From Buddleja alternifolia (lineage: Eukaryota; Streptophyta; Magnoliopsida; Lamiales; Scrophulariaceae), in assembly GCA_019426215.1 (NCBI GenBank), contig CM033403.1:37086754-37150753 (forward strand): a stretch of DNA of 64,000 nt, given 5' to 3'. The notes under the pieces were generated by a model. The model was not told where the DNA came from and did not search any database. It saw only the letters and a program-made list of their open reading frames with translations. Position 1 is the stretch's first letter; each line of letters begins with the position of its first letter. The position numbers and the translations under genes are program-made. This document shows, piece after piece, positions 39,623-54,600 of the stretch.

Positions 39623-42600
39623 ATGTCCAACGACGCTTCGTCTGCTCGCTCTAATCATCGAAAGCTACCGCTATCCCTACCAAACGAAAATGAATTCGAA
39701 ACTTCGTCCAATCAAATTCCATTGCTTCCATCTAGACCTCCACTCAATTCCATCCCTGATCCCTCCCAATACCAATCCAAAACTCCACCACAACAATTTC
39801 ACCACGGGGATTCATCTAAAGCTGCTTCTACCAGCAAAAAATCCGAGGGAATTACCCATACTCAGCTGATTTCTTCATTTATAAAAACTCCTACGGTTCA
39901 TAATAAAGGCAAATCACCTCATTCTGAACCCAATTCAGCTCATAGTACTCCAATCAGAAGTGGTCCTAGACTCTCCAATATTGGTGCTGCACCGGGCGGT
40001 TGTACTCTTTCAAGGTTGCCACTCCAATCAAGTAATGCAGTAGGGAGAGCAGGAGCTTTTCCTAGGGTTTCTAGGGGGATTTCCATCGGTATTCCCGAAC
40101 AAATATCAGCTCATGTTCCAAATTTTGAGCTTGAAGAGGATCCTTTATTTTGGAAAGACCACAATGTGCAGGTTGATTTTGTGTAGTCTAACTAGTATTG
40201 TCGATTGATTCATTGATATGAGTTTCTAACGAAAATCATTTGTTTTGCTTTTCTCTCGTGTAGGTTTTGATTCGGATTAGACCGTTGAATAGTACTGAAA
40301 TGATGTCACAAGGTTATAGGAAATGCTTGCACCAGGAGAGTGCGCAAACAGTGGTTTGGCTGGGCCAGCCTGAATCCAGATTCACATTCGATCACATAGC
40401 TTGTGAAAGTGTATCACAGGTGGCCATCTGTACATTAATATTGGGAATAATGGGGTTTTGATGCTAAATTGTGTATTAGTAGTCTGTGATAAATAGTGTG
40501 CTAATATAAAGATCTTACTCAGTCTTGTAGTTGTAAAACGCATTTAATGCTCACATCTTAGTGTTATAACATGATTTTAATAGTAAGTGGAATTGCTTAA
40601 TTTACCAAAACATAAGAATTGCTCAATGAACAACACATATAAGTGTATCTGGATATGTACATTTAAACAATGGATATTCACATCCATTGTAGCCCAGGCG
40701 ACTGTTCTTGGGTTGATTTTATTTTAACTATGGTGTCTTGAGCTTTGTGCAGGAAAAGCTTTTCAGAGTTGCTGGGTTGCCAATGGTGGATAATTGCATC
40801 TCTGGATACAACAGCTGCATGTTTGCTTATGGACAAGTAGGTTTTTATTGAGGCAACTCTCCGTTGGACTATTCTTTTTGACTAGTGGTTTTGAATTGGA
40901 CAATACTTGCCTAGTAATTATGAATGACAACAAAATTCTGGACAACTTACTGCAGACAGGTAGTGGAAAGACATATACCATGATGGGTGAATTTGATAAG
41001 ATGGATGGAGAGCTAAGTAATGATTGTGGCATTACTCCGCGCATTTTTGAGTACTTGTTCACAAGGATCACAAAGGTTGACATCATTAATATTTGCTTCT
41101 AGTTGAATCTTAGATTCTAATGTTAAATGCTGATCTTGATGGTCATCTTTAAGGAAGAAGAGAGCAGGAAGCATGAGAGATTGACATTCAGTTGCAAATG
41201 TTCTTTCCTGGAGATATACAATGAGCAAATAACAGACCTTCTTGAGCCTTCATCAACTAACTTACAGGTGATTAAAACTTTGCTTGACATAATTTGAACC
41301 TACTATGCAATTTCCCTCTGGACTCTAGAGAGTCAACTGATACTTTCCTGTTCTCATGATATGTACAGCTAAGAGAAGACTCAAAGAAAGGGGTATATGT
41401 TGAAAATCTTACTGAGTACAACATCGGAACAGTTAATGATGTGCTCCAACTTTTGCAGCAGGTGATTCACAAAGTTAAATATTCTTGACCTGTAACCTTC
41501 CTTTCCATGTAAACCTGCTTTGTCTGACTGTATGTTGCATAGGGGGCTGTAAATAGGAAGATAGCTGCAACTCATATGAATAGTGAGAGCAGCCGATCCC
41601 ACAGTGTCTTCACTTGCATCATTGAAAGCCGCTGGGAAAAAGATTCCATGGCCCACTTTAGGTTTGGAAGATTGAATTTAGTAGACCTAGCTGGTTCTGA
41701 GAGGTAATAACTGGTCTTATTGACAATAATCTCAATCTGGTAGATAATTCAATGGAATAACATTTTAATTCCAATAGGCAAAAGAGCTCTGGCGCAGAAG
41801 GAGATCGTTTGAGAGAAGCTGCAAATATTAACAAATCTCTATCAACTCTTGGGTAATAGTTCCTTTACTCATATTAGACAAGATTTATGCACTCACTTTC
41901 TTGTTTTCCTATATGGATTATGGACATGCAAGTATTTTACTAAGTGTTTCTATACTACATTCTTTTTTAAGTCATCATTGCATGATAGAACCTTATATCT
42001 TCAACTTAGATTCGTTTTTCATGTATTGTCAGAGCACAAGAAGAGTTCTTAACTAGGCACAATGAACTGCTGAAACAATAAATGAGATCGAAACATCTAA
42101 CATCTAGTTAAAAATCTTGAAGAGTTCAAAATTCTAAACAAACACGATGGTGGCTAGACTTTAAATGATACAAATCACATAAATAAACCATTGTGATGCT
42201 TGATAGACAAAAGTGTATAACTGAAGTCTAAAGAGCCTTGCAAATTCAACAGAAAATGGTGCATTAATTTTTACCGTTTGGATATTTGTTGGTTGGCCAC
42301 TAGTCTTTTACTATCCATTATGACATCCGAATTAAAATATAGTTTCTGCCTTCTTATTGTTTGATTCCTGCTTTTTCTCTTCGCGATAGACTCTAGCACG
42401 TTTTAACTTTTTACAAAGAGTTTCCTCCCCTTTACTATCATGCTCTAAATCTTCTGTTCATTTTCGTCTTTAGACTGGTTATAATGTCTTTGGTGGATTT
42501 GGCGCATGGGAAACATCGGCATGTACCTTACAGAGACTCTAGGCTAACATTTCTTCTTCAGGTCAGATAAGAAAGATTTGAATACTAAACGGCTTACAAC

Positions 42601-45600
42601 TTTTAACAAGTAGATAGTCCCTTGTCTTGATATGAATGTTTGTACTTATATGAACTTCTTCGAATGCAGGATTCCCTTGGTGGAAATTCCAAAACAACAA
42701 TTATTGCAAATGTCAGCCCATCTACTTGGTAGAATCAAGATTTGCGATCTCGAAGCAATAATTTGAGTGGAATTTTAAGAAGTTTGACCTATACCTCTAT
42801 AATTTTGTTTTGCAGCTCTGCAAATGAGACTTTAAGCACTTTGAAGTTTGCACAACGTGCCAAACTTATTCAGAACAATGTATAAATTTCTGAACACAAT
42901 TTTTTTCCGTTGAAAACTGGAACTGTTGCCATCTTTTCTTTTCTTAATTGCTTCAACATTCTTCAGGCTAAAATAAATGAAGATGCTTCAGGGAATGTAA
43001 TCGCACTGCAGCAACAAATCCAACAATTAAAGGTAGGAATTATTACATTAGTATACATTTTTAATTATTGGCTTCTGCACACTTGTCATTTAAGCATTTA
43101 TTTAAACAGGGCCAGTTGTCATTCCTGATGAAGCATCAGCATGCTTCAGAACTTTTAGATTTTGCTCCAAGTCCGAGAAAATATAGCTTGTGTTACCTTC
43201 CTGAGAGGTATGAGCTAAATGAAGAACTTAACATGTATGACGAGCCCAACACTCCCAAGGGAGAAATTATGAAGGTATTTCTAAATCTTGACTTATCGTC
43301 TCCCCTTCCAAGTTGAAGGTTGTATAGCTTTGTTAACTAAATTGTTAATGGCAGATGAAAGCCTTCAAAGCTACCTTGCTTGGTTCGCTACGCCGAGAGA
43401 AATTGGCTGAGTTGGAGGTCAAAAGACTCAAAGCAGAGATTGAGCATCTGAATCATTTGGTAAGGCCACATCCATGTGCTTGAAATTGTGTATTTGCATT
43501 ATAATGGTGTTTCCAAATAAATAAGTATAATTTCTGTTGCAGGCTCACCAACGAGAAGAAGAAGCTCAGTGTACTAAAATGATGCTCAGATTCCGTGAGG
43601 AGAAGATAAAACGCATGGAAACTCTATCGAATGGATTAATCTCTGCTGACAAGTTTTCTCTGGATGAAAACAATGCTTTGAAAGAGGAAAATTTGTTGCT
43701 TCAAGCAAAAATTGAAAAAAATCCTGAAGTCACTCGATTTGCATTGGAAAATATCAGACTGCTAGAGCAAATTAAAATGTAATCATCATCTAGACATTCC
43801 TAATGCTTCTGGTTGGATTTGGTTATCCCTTTCTAAAACTCCTTTTCTTTCCGTTTGTTCACAGGTTTCAAGATTTCTATGAAAAAGGAGAGAGAGAAAC
43901 GTTGCTTGCTGAAATATCAGAGTTGCGCAATCAGGTTTGATGAAATTCTCCCATTATACAAGTTCACTGTAGACTGTACCATGATGACATGCTTAAAGAA
44001 TTATCGTATTTGTATATATGAAGCTTTTGGAATCACTTGAACTTGAAACAAGCTACTTACACCATCAGTTTTCTCCAATGAAACGAAACCAGGTTCGAAA
44101 TGTGGCACTGTCTGTTTTAATATTTCTCAATAGTTGCGGTTCTATAATTTCAGCTTATATATTCCCTTAAAATTCAGGAAACGGGAAATTCAAAAGAGTT
44201 GGAACGATGCAAGGACATGAATTCCAAATTAATCAGGTGAATTTACCTGCTCAAGCTCAATAGCGATCTACAAGCTCATGTGGAGCAACACTTCTTTAAG
44301 CTCACCATCTTGACTGCTTTAATACGAAGTATCCAGTTTTCTTGTTGATGAGTTCAGTCAAATTGTACTGTTGATGCCTTTTGGTTTATCAGCTCACTTT
44401 CCATAGCATCTCCTCTTTTTAACGTACGATGGATTTTTATGCATTAGGCTTGAATTGATCATGTTTACTTTCTTAATGAAATTGGTTTCCAAATAGCAAA
44501 ATAAAATTGGTGCAACTTTGGTGGTCCTGAGTAGTTTTACTGGATTCAGTTTTCTCATTTTGTGCGTATTGTGCTTTGCAGGGAAGTTGATGAATTACGG
44601 TACCAATTGGAGAACGGAATGAACTGTAGCCAAGATACTTCCAACTCAGTAAGGACAAGTTACATGCACTTTCACTTTTAGGAATAAATATTTGTATATA
44701 ATGTACAACTGGTGGAATAGATAAGTTTATGAGCTAAATCCAAAGCACCACAAGAGCTTGGTAATATTTATCATCTTTTACTGGTGAAAATCATTTACTT
44801 GCTGCAATTCGCTGATATTTTCTAGCTGCTTTGCAGATTGAGAATGTATTACCAAGAAGTGATTCAGTAGATGAAGCTACATCTAGCAATCTCCCAGGGG
44901 ATGAAGTTATTTATGAAAAAAGTGATAAGCAGATGGAATATATCTTGGATTTGCAGTGTGGCAACGTCCAAAAACGGCTGATGGATGCACAATCTTTAAT
45001 AGAAACCATGAGACTAGGGCAATTCCAGCTAATCAGAGAACTTGAATCTTTCCAGACTGAAAATGAATGCTTGAAGAAAATGCTGCACATTAAGGAAATT
45101 CCACAGAAAGGAGTTGAAGCTAAACAAGAGGACTATAGAAGAAAGCAATCTGGTATAGGAAACCAGGACCCAACTGTGCCTGGGAGTGATGATACCAGCA
45201 TTGCGGTTTTGCAGTCCAAGTTGGACAAATTATCTAGAGATCTGAACGAGGCAGAGATACTTAATCAAAAATATGTTGAAGATCATGCAACACGGTTATC
45301 TCAAGATCACCAAACCGAATTAGTCCGCAATGAAGTTGAAATGGAAACTACAAAAGCGATCATAGAGTTACAGGAAGAGATGGATAGACTTCAGTCAGAA
45401 TTTCAGGAACAATTGTGCTCCATGGCTGAACAGAATTTAAGTCTTCAAAACAGTGTGGCAGCTAAGGAGAATGAACTAAGAACGTTGTCTACAGAGTGGG
45501 AAAGGGCAACTTTGGAGCTAACCACGTTCCTCATAGATGGTTCTAGATCCCTCAGAGATGCCTCTCGCCAAATAAAATGTATTTCTTCTTCATTTCCAAA

Positions 45601-48600
45601 TGTCAAATATTGGATTAGTGAACATGTTGAGAGGGCTGCTAAAAGGTGTCTTGAAAAAGAAGAAACTATTCTAGTGTTGCAGAAGAGTTTGGAAGATGCA
45701 CAAATGGCTGTGATGGAAATGGAACAGAAATTATACTCCTTGAAGGGTGCAACAATTGCTCTTACTGAATTTCAGCAGCCACAGAAATCTTCAAGCATAG
45801 AGGAAATCCAATTTTCTACAATGTCAAATGAACCAACTGAAGAGAACGAGTTTCCTGAAAATAAAACCTTGTCGAAGAAGGGTCAGATTATTCATAACCA
45901 AGCTAATGCTCCTATCTTGGTGGAAAATAGATCAAATTATCCCACGAGCACTCTCAGTGGCATTGTTGAGAGAAATCTGCCATTAGCTCATACAAATGTT
46001 TTTGAAAGAACAGATGTTGACGATCAAATCAAATTGACAAGGCTGATTCTATCGGAGATCGAAGAGGCTGTTAATGGATCTTACTCCGATGCAGAAGCAC
46101 ATTGGTTTCACCTGAACTCCGATATCCACAATGCAGTTACTCTGTACAAGGAATTGGTACAAAATCTTTTAAACGATGTTAGTGACATGAGGAAGGACAT
46201 CAACGAGTTAAAAAAAAATCGAGGAAGCCTTCAATTTTCTAATGATACGAGTCAGTTACATGTTCCACTTAAGCATGAAAATCAGCTCCAGATGCTAGAA
46301 CAGATCAGAAATGAACTTGTTGAGACAAATGGCAGATTGAACGCTATGAATGCATGCTTTCACAAAGTCATAAATATGCACTGCAATCTAGATTCCACTG
46401 AAGATCTCTCAGAGACAGATGGATGGACCACTGATTGTTCAAGTTTATGCTCTTATTCTTCAGTTGGAAGTGTTGATGATGATGATAAGTCTTCTACAAG
46501 TGAGAAACATAGATGCACAAGCAAAACAACTGAACAAACTCTAGACCTAATCTCTGATGAAGGATCAACTTTGAGCCATAGAAGATCAGTTCTGCTTCTC
46601 AGGCATGAATTCAGGAAAACATATGGTGCCTTTGTGAAGTTAAATAATCACTTGATGACAGTTTACGGTGGCAAAATGGATCAGAATCGTACGGCTGACA
46701 TTTTATCATTTCCTGATCCGCATGCAATAGAGAAACTCAAGGAGCAAGGCAGAGATGGACATGATGAACCCACTAGTCAGAGAGTTGAAACAGGCAGCCA
46801 AACTTTTGAAGAGGTAATACAATAAAAATGATTTCTTTTCTATATCTATATCTATATCTATTCTAAAAGTGTGAATGAGTTGGGGTGATTTAAATGATTT
46901 ACACCTTTTGGGTTAGGGCCAAAACAACCCTATTCTAAAATTATCCTGAAATATTAAATAAAATATTAAAAACTAGACTAAATATTATCCTCCAATAATC
47001 TATATCTATATCTATATCTATTCTATCTATATCTATTCTAAAAGTGTGAATGAGTTGGGGTGATTTAAATGATTTACACCTTTTGGGTTAGGGCCAAAAC
47101 AACCCTATTCTAAAATTATCCTAAAATATTAAATAAAATATTAAAAACTAGACTAAATATTATCCTCCAATAATCTATATCTATATCTATATCTATATCT
47201 ATATCTATTCTAAAAGTGTGAATGAGTTGGGGTGATTTAAATGATTTACACCTTACATGATTTACACCTTTTGGGTTAGGGCCAAAATAACCTTATTCTA
47301 AAATTATCCTAAAATATTAAAAACTAGACTAAATATTATCCTCCAATAAATCTATATCTATCTATCTATATCTATTCTAAAAGTGTGAATGAGTTGGGGT
47401 GATTTAAATGATTTACACCTTACATGATTTACACCTTTTGGGTTAGGGCCAAAATAACCTTATTCTAAAATTATCCTAAAATATTAAAAACTAGACTAAA
47501 TATTATCCTCCAATAAAAAATAGTAATTATTTTTAGTGAATGTGCATGTACTTGAACTTTTTTATTTTTTGCTATGTACATGTACTTGAATTTAATAGTT
47601 AACAAGTTTGTTCAATGTATATGTTAGGTGAAGTTAATACTAAATGAGAAACCAACCTTTTATATGTACCCATTAGATAAAGTATTCAACAATTCAGTAA
47701 GGTTTCAGGCTGTCATGCAAAGATTTATATCCCTATATGGAGTTCAATCTCTTCTTTCCTTAGGTGCTTGTGTCTTAACATTTTAATTATGGTTAAATTC
47801 TAATAATTTAAATTCAATTTTCAATTCGAAGAATCTGCATGGGATAGGATGGAAATGAACAATTGAACTTAGTTCAATGTATATGAGCTGAAACTTAGTT
47901 CAATGTTTCTTCCCTAGAAGCAATTTTTCCTTGATCAGTTTCACTTAGGAGACAGTGGCTTTAGATGACCATTCGGCAGTTTCAATAGGACCAAGTGAAA
48001 GAAACACTCTCAAAAATTGACCTTGCAAGTTTCAAGATTAGACAGCTTCTTTCAGGGGGTCCATCTTAATTTGCCTGATCAAGGTCGACTTGAAAGACCA
48101 ACCAAGCAAGCTGCTCCTAAGAGGAAATTTTCTTAAGAGTTACAGTGGATCCATGCATGTCTTGGAGGCTAAATTTTACATAATATTTAATAATCGCATA
48201 AGGTAATGGATGCTATGGTTCTATTCTTATTAGTTACTACTACAAGTTCGAACATAAGGGACTCCACAAAGGATTATCTGTTTCATAGTAAGTCTTGGTA
48301 ACCCACTTATCTAATCTTAATATTGGTAAGTATACAAACATGTGAGAGAAATAAATTTGAATGTTTTAATTTTTTATATGAAATACATCAAATAAGAACA
48401 TTTACATGTATATAAAAATAAGCTCAACAAATTTAAGGGTATATTCATTGTCCTATTTGAATACACGGGAGAACTTTGTCTTTGAATATTTAAACGTATT
48501 TCTAATTGAAAATTTAAAATAGCCAAAACATCTTTTTGAAATTTTTGGATATCTAAATTAAAAAATATTATTACTATATAGGAGGCCTGAAAGATTAATT

Positions 48601-51600
48601 TTGTTATTTTGACTGATATTCAGTCTTAGGAATATTCATTATTTTGTTGATGCATATCAGAACTCTGTCCATGAAGATTTAAACCTATTTTTAATTGAAA
48701 CGTTAATATATTCAAATATTTATTTTTATTATTATTTTCTCAAACACGCTTGTAGAATTATAATTAGTTTCAAATATTTAGTACTTAGAAGTTAGAAAGA
48801 CCTTTTTTTTTCACTTTATTTAAATGTCAAATTATATCATCGTTACTGAAAATATAGTTTAAAATAATCTTACCAAAATAACAAGCTAACGGGTATTATT
48901 TTTCCTAACTCATTTTACTAATAGCATCTTTTTAAGACTAATAAAACATTTAATGATAAATTTCTTTAATAGATAAACTCTACAATCCATATATAATATG
49001 ATTTCATATTTATTTAGTTGATTCTTATACTACTACTTTGTCACTCTCTCATTATTGCAATGATTTGAGGAGAAAGTTGTTATTTTCAAAAGATTTTTGG
49101 ATTAAGAGAAAGTTTACCTCGATGGCAATCCGTACCAAAATATAAAAAGATTAAATAGACTATATATTATTATAATCTAAATTCAATTTTGTCATATAAT
49201 TATAGCACGCAAGGTCAATGTTATTAATTTGAACATACAGTTTAGCTTCCATTTTAGTTAAATATCTTAACACACACATCAATGTTTAAATCTAATTATT
49301 TATCTATCTATATCTATAGTACAAAGTTAATTTCTCAAAAAGTTGAATTTTTTTTATGCCTATGTGACCCTAATAAGTATTACATTATATATTCTTAACT
49401 AACTTGGGAATAATATAAAATTAACAAGACTTCATAAAAGAGAACATTTTGCACGGTCGCAGCTGTAGCATTTTCTCACCATTTTTATCTTATCTCTAAA
49501 GAAGGATTAATCTATAACATAAGCCAAAAAAAATTAGAAAAGATAATTCAAGTCCTTTGGTGCAAATAAAGAAGACACTAAATAAGGTAAATCATGTGAT
49601 ATAATTATGGTTTTTAATTACACGGTACTTTAATGTATTTAATAATATATTCTTATATTCAATGTAATTGCATTTTTTCTTATCACATCCCAAAGCATGT
49701 CTATGTAAATAATTAATATTTAATTAACTCTTATAACTAAAAAACTACGAATATAATGCATAGCAATTTGGAAGAAAAAACATTAATGTCTTGGAAGTTT
49801 TCAATTTTTACTATAATGTGGGAATAATTATCTAAAAAGTCTATGGAGATGTTACAGATTTAAAAATGACCACGAATTTTGGACATGCACATGCTCATTT
49901 TATTGTAAGCTTGATCATTTCACTCTACAAAAAATTTTTAAGCATTTTTTCAGTAACTATTTTCATAGACGAGATATTGGCATAGTGATTTAAAATAATT
50001 AAAAAAAAATTGATAACAAATTCTATAGTTTAAGGTTTGGTACAACTTCAGCTCTTTCTTGAAAATCAAAAAATGGATAGTCAATCAGTGTAGATTTATT
50101 AGAAGCTACTCTCATACAATACAATATAGTTTTAATTGTTGTGATAAAATATAACTTGAAATTAAATATTTACATGGTTGTTAATGAAAAGAAAAACTAA
50201 AACAAGAAAAGGTAATCCTTTTATAATACATTCTTCTATATGTTTATGTATTTTTTGTTCATATTCATTTGTTGGGAGGTGAGAGGGAGATTGGAAAAAA
50301 TGATTATGAAGAATATGTAAGCATGTTTTTACCATTTAATTTTATGGTTAGTTAATAATCAGTAATAATGTATAATATGAGCTTGTCGTTCTTGGTTTCT
50401 CAAGTTGGTAATCAAATATTATATCTTAGAATTCAATTATTCTAAAATTTTATACTTAGTTAATATCTCAAATCAGGCCTGATGCTATGACCTTTTCTTT
50501 TATTATTTGAGCTTAAAAAAACAATATTTATTAAGCATATATATAGATTCAAAAAGTAAAATTTTAAATATAAGATACATATATTTATGAAGAAAAAGAT
50601 GTATTTATAATTACGTAAAATTCCTAAAAAGATACTTGAAAAATAAATCACCTTAATTAATACCATAAACTTCACATTTATATTGATATTACCATCTTAA
50701 AGTTAATTGTATATCTGAATTCCTTTTTACAATGGAAATCAACCAAACTCAAAAAGTTTTTTCATAATTCATTTATAAGGGTCATAGTTGTTCGAGATAT
50801 TTTATATATCAAATTCAGTGGAATTCATTAAATAAGTGGCATTTGTTATTTCACTTTTGACCTTCATAAATTGATATGTATACAGTTTCTGTAAATAGCT
50901 TACCATCTAAGCAATAGTGGAGAAGGTTAAATGATATTCTTTATTGTTTTGGTAATTCTCTGAATATCCTTTCATTGATAAAATGATAACTTCATCCCAC
51001 TTTTGACATTTGATTGGTTAAAAATAAGAAGAAACATAACACCAAAAACCAATTGTTCAATGAAGGGAAGACAGTTGAAATCTCAAGAAAAAGGCAAATC
51101 ACAACCCACCAAGGACAAAACAAGTATACAACCATGAACCTAGAATAATCGTAGATTATTATTTAAGAATTTAGTTTGGATATTCAATAATTTTGTTTCT
51201 TTGAATATTTTACTCTAGGATTTTAGAGAGACATGATATTTTACCAACCTTATTTATGAAAATATATCATGAGAGTATTGGAGAAACATTTAATTGGATT
51301 ATCACTAAAATTTAAATTGTTAGTTAAAAACTAAATTATGATGATTGCAAGAGTCAAGAAATAAAATAACTTTCTACATTATGTATTTTTATGTTATTGT
51401 GCATCAAGGTACAAGCATTTTACTACTTCCTATATTTTTGTCGGTAAAGACGTTATCTTATTAACCAATAAAATTTAGACCTCTCATTTGGATGCTATAT
51501 TCTGAAGTCTAATAAATTTTTATTTATCCATTAAGGTCAAAGTTTTTGATGTTTGTATTAGTGAATATTATTCTAACTATTTATATAAATCTTTCTTGAA

Positions 51601-54600
51601 AAACTCAAAAGAAACGTACCATCCACGCGCGTTACTAGTACATGTAAATATTTCAAAAATGTTATTTTGTCACTCCATTTTGATTTACCATAAGCGTGTG
51701 CTGGAAGTCAGGAATAAGTTGCTTTCATGCTGGATTTCATAACTCCACAATATTATGTTACGTGCAGTTGGCTGTTGCAAGGAAACATAGTCCGCCCAGC
51801 AGCTTCTTTGCCAAATTTGAAGAGGCTTATGCAACCATAAAAGAGGCTGATTATATGTTAAGAGCAATGCTAACTGCTAATGAAAATGCAAATATGATGA
51901 CCGCTATGTGGAAACAAGCACGAGAGGAATTGATGTCAGATAAAGCAAGCTTGACTGAAGAGATAAAACAGCTGAAATCATGTATTCTTTTGAGAGATGG
52001 AGAGAAAGAAGTACTGCAGGATGAGATCCAATCTAGCTTGAGAGAAAAAGCAAATATATTGTCCTTGCTTGAAGAACATTTACCTCCAATACAAACAGGT
52101 GTGAGGGAACTTTCTGAGACAGCAAGCGGTGATGCTACTCAAGTTGTTGAAGAGACACAAGCTTTCTTTTGTAGGTTGAGATCATCCTTAGAAGACTTAA
52201 TGTGCAAAGAAATGCAGAAAGATATTAGCATATTTGTGTTACAGTGCCAAATGAGAGACCACCTCCACAGACTTGGAAGGTTGAACACAGTTTCAAATTC
52301 TGATAAATCTGCACTTCTGGAACATAGTCTGATTGCAGATAAACTTGAAATAAGTCATTTAAGTCAAGATGATAACTCTGTTTTTCATCCCCTGGAATGT
52401 GAAAGTAAAGGAGATCAGATTGCATATGTTTTAGGAAGAGAAATTAAAGAGTTGGACCTAGTCCATGATGACACGGTGCATAAAAACTCTGATCTCAAGA
52501 GAGAGCTAGAAAGAAAGGATATTTTGTTGAAAGGTTTACTTTTTGATTTCAGCTTGCTGCAAGAATTAGCTTCCAGCAAGAATGATATCAAGTATGAACT
52601 TGAAAAGTTAATTGTTGCTTTGAGCAAAGTTCAGAATGAGCTCGAGGTCAAAACAGTGCAGCTAGATGACCTGCTCGTTCAGAATACAAACCTTCAAGGC
52701 TGCTTGGCTGAAGCTGAGCAGGCCTTATTCAACTCAAATTCGGAATTAGACCAGGCAAAAGGAACATTGAATATTTTGTCAGAGCAAAATGCTGAGTTAA
52801 AAGGTCTTCTGCAAGATCTCTATCTGAAAAACTCAGAAGCAGAGCATCTACTAGAAGAGCAAAGAGAAGTTATAGAAAGTTTAGAGAAAGAAATTATTCG
52901 TGTATCTTCATCATCTGATAAACAACTAGCTCCTTCACTGAAAGATATAGAGGACAATTTAACCAGAGTCACTGCAGAAAGAGACGAACTCCTCGAAAAG
53001 CTCATCTCTTTGCAAGATAAGCTTGATATGGCGTGTGCTTTAGGTGATGAGAACCAAGCTATAGCTGTAGAAGCACGCCAGGTACGTTATGTTGGACCTG
53101 TTTTAAGATTGTAAAAGTTTATACAATTTACTTCTTGAATCAAATTGATATCTACAGGAGTCAGAGGCCAGTAAAATGTATGCTGAGCAAAAGGAAGAGG
53201 AGGTCAAGATTTTAGAACATTCTGTTGAGGAGCTTGAGAGCACTATAAATGTATTGGAGAAGAAAGTAAGTTCAATTAGTATTTTCAGGGAAAAAAGTAC
53301 ATAGGACTTCTTGATCTATCCAGCTCATTTTTATGACTTATCCTGGGTAATTTTGGTATAAAATTGTTTTGTCATCGCAAGGTCATCTAAAGAGTTTGTT
53401 AATTCAAAACTTCATTTTTTCACATTTAAGGTGCATGAAATGGAAGAGGAGGTTGAAAAACAGCGGCTTATAAGGGATTCACTAGAAGTGCAACTTCAAG
53501 CACTTAAACATAGACTATTAACTGTCGAGGACCTTACTGAAAGTATGACTTCTGAGAAGTCAAGCCTATCAGTACCTGAAGATCAACTTTCCAGGTAGAA
53601 GAATTTTGCTTCTCACTGCATATTATGTATAACCTTCACAATCATTGAAGGCTTAAGAACTGTTATGTTTCAGGAAATTGCATTTCAAATCTCTGGAAGT
53701 TAATGAGGTTCGTGGCAGAATAAAATTTCTTGAAGAGGAGAATACTAAGCAGGCTAAGGAGGTTAAGTTATTACCAGTTATAATTGGCAAATCTAATACT
53801 ATGTATTCTCTATATGTAATGGCAATTGTTTGACATATCATGCAGATCAAACAGTTCAAAGATTATATCTCTGAACTTGTTTTGCATGCTGAAGCACAAG
53901 CATCTCAATTTCAACAAAAGGTACGGTCATGGGGATGTTATGCTAGTTTGTTCAGAATCTTGTTGTGAATATATATCCAGAACAGACCTATGACTGGTTA
54001 ACAGTATAATTTAGATTGTTCTTGTAACAATAAAATGCCCCCAACTCATGAATTTACATCTACTATCCATTTAGAGTCCTCGTCACAGTATCAAAATTTT
54101 GAGAGAGCCAATTTTCAAGACAAGCCTCGAATGCTTGCTGAAAAGGTAAAAATAAAAATAAAAAATAGAAAGTTGAAAAATCACAAGTTTGGTCCATGAC
54201 CATTCGAAGGAGTGAATGATCGTGATCTAATAATATCATTCTCATCGATGCAGAGTGAAACATACATTTGTTAGTGTGTTCAATCACAAGTCTTTGTCAC
54301 TTACTATCATATTTGTTCTATGTCTTATGAACAGTACAAGGCCTTGGAAACAATGCTTCACAAAGTTAATACAGATTCATCAAATGTATCTGCTGCACCA
54401 ACGTTAGAAAGATCTGATAAAACCTCAACAAAGACAAGGGGTTCTAGTTCACCATTCAGATGCATCGCTGGTCTGGTCCAGCATATGAATCAAGAGAAGG
54501 ATCAGGAATTATCAATTGCTAGACTTCGTATAGAAGAGCTAGAGGCACAGGCAGCCAGTAGGCATAGAGAGGTAAATACACCTTTTCAACCATCAATCTT

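Larger units (their letters stand above)
46814..51767 (+). other. Giant 4.95-kb intron of the kinesin gene
   Basis: Donor GAAGAG|GTAATA, acceptor ACGTGCAG|TTGGCT, phase 0. All other introns of this gene are far shorter. The intron is AT-rich and holds the tandem array at 46838-47512, the decayed exon-like segment at 47949-48136 and possible Helitron ends. It has no intact gene. Confidence 0.75.
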
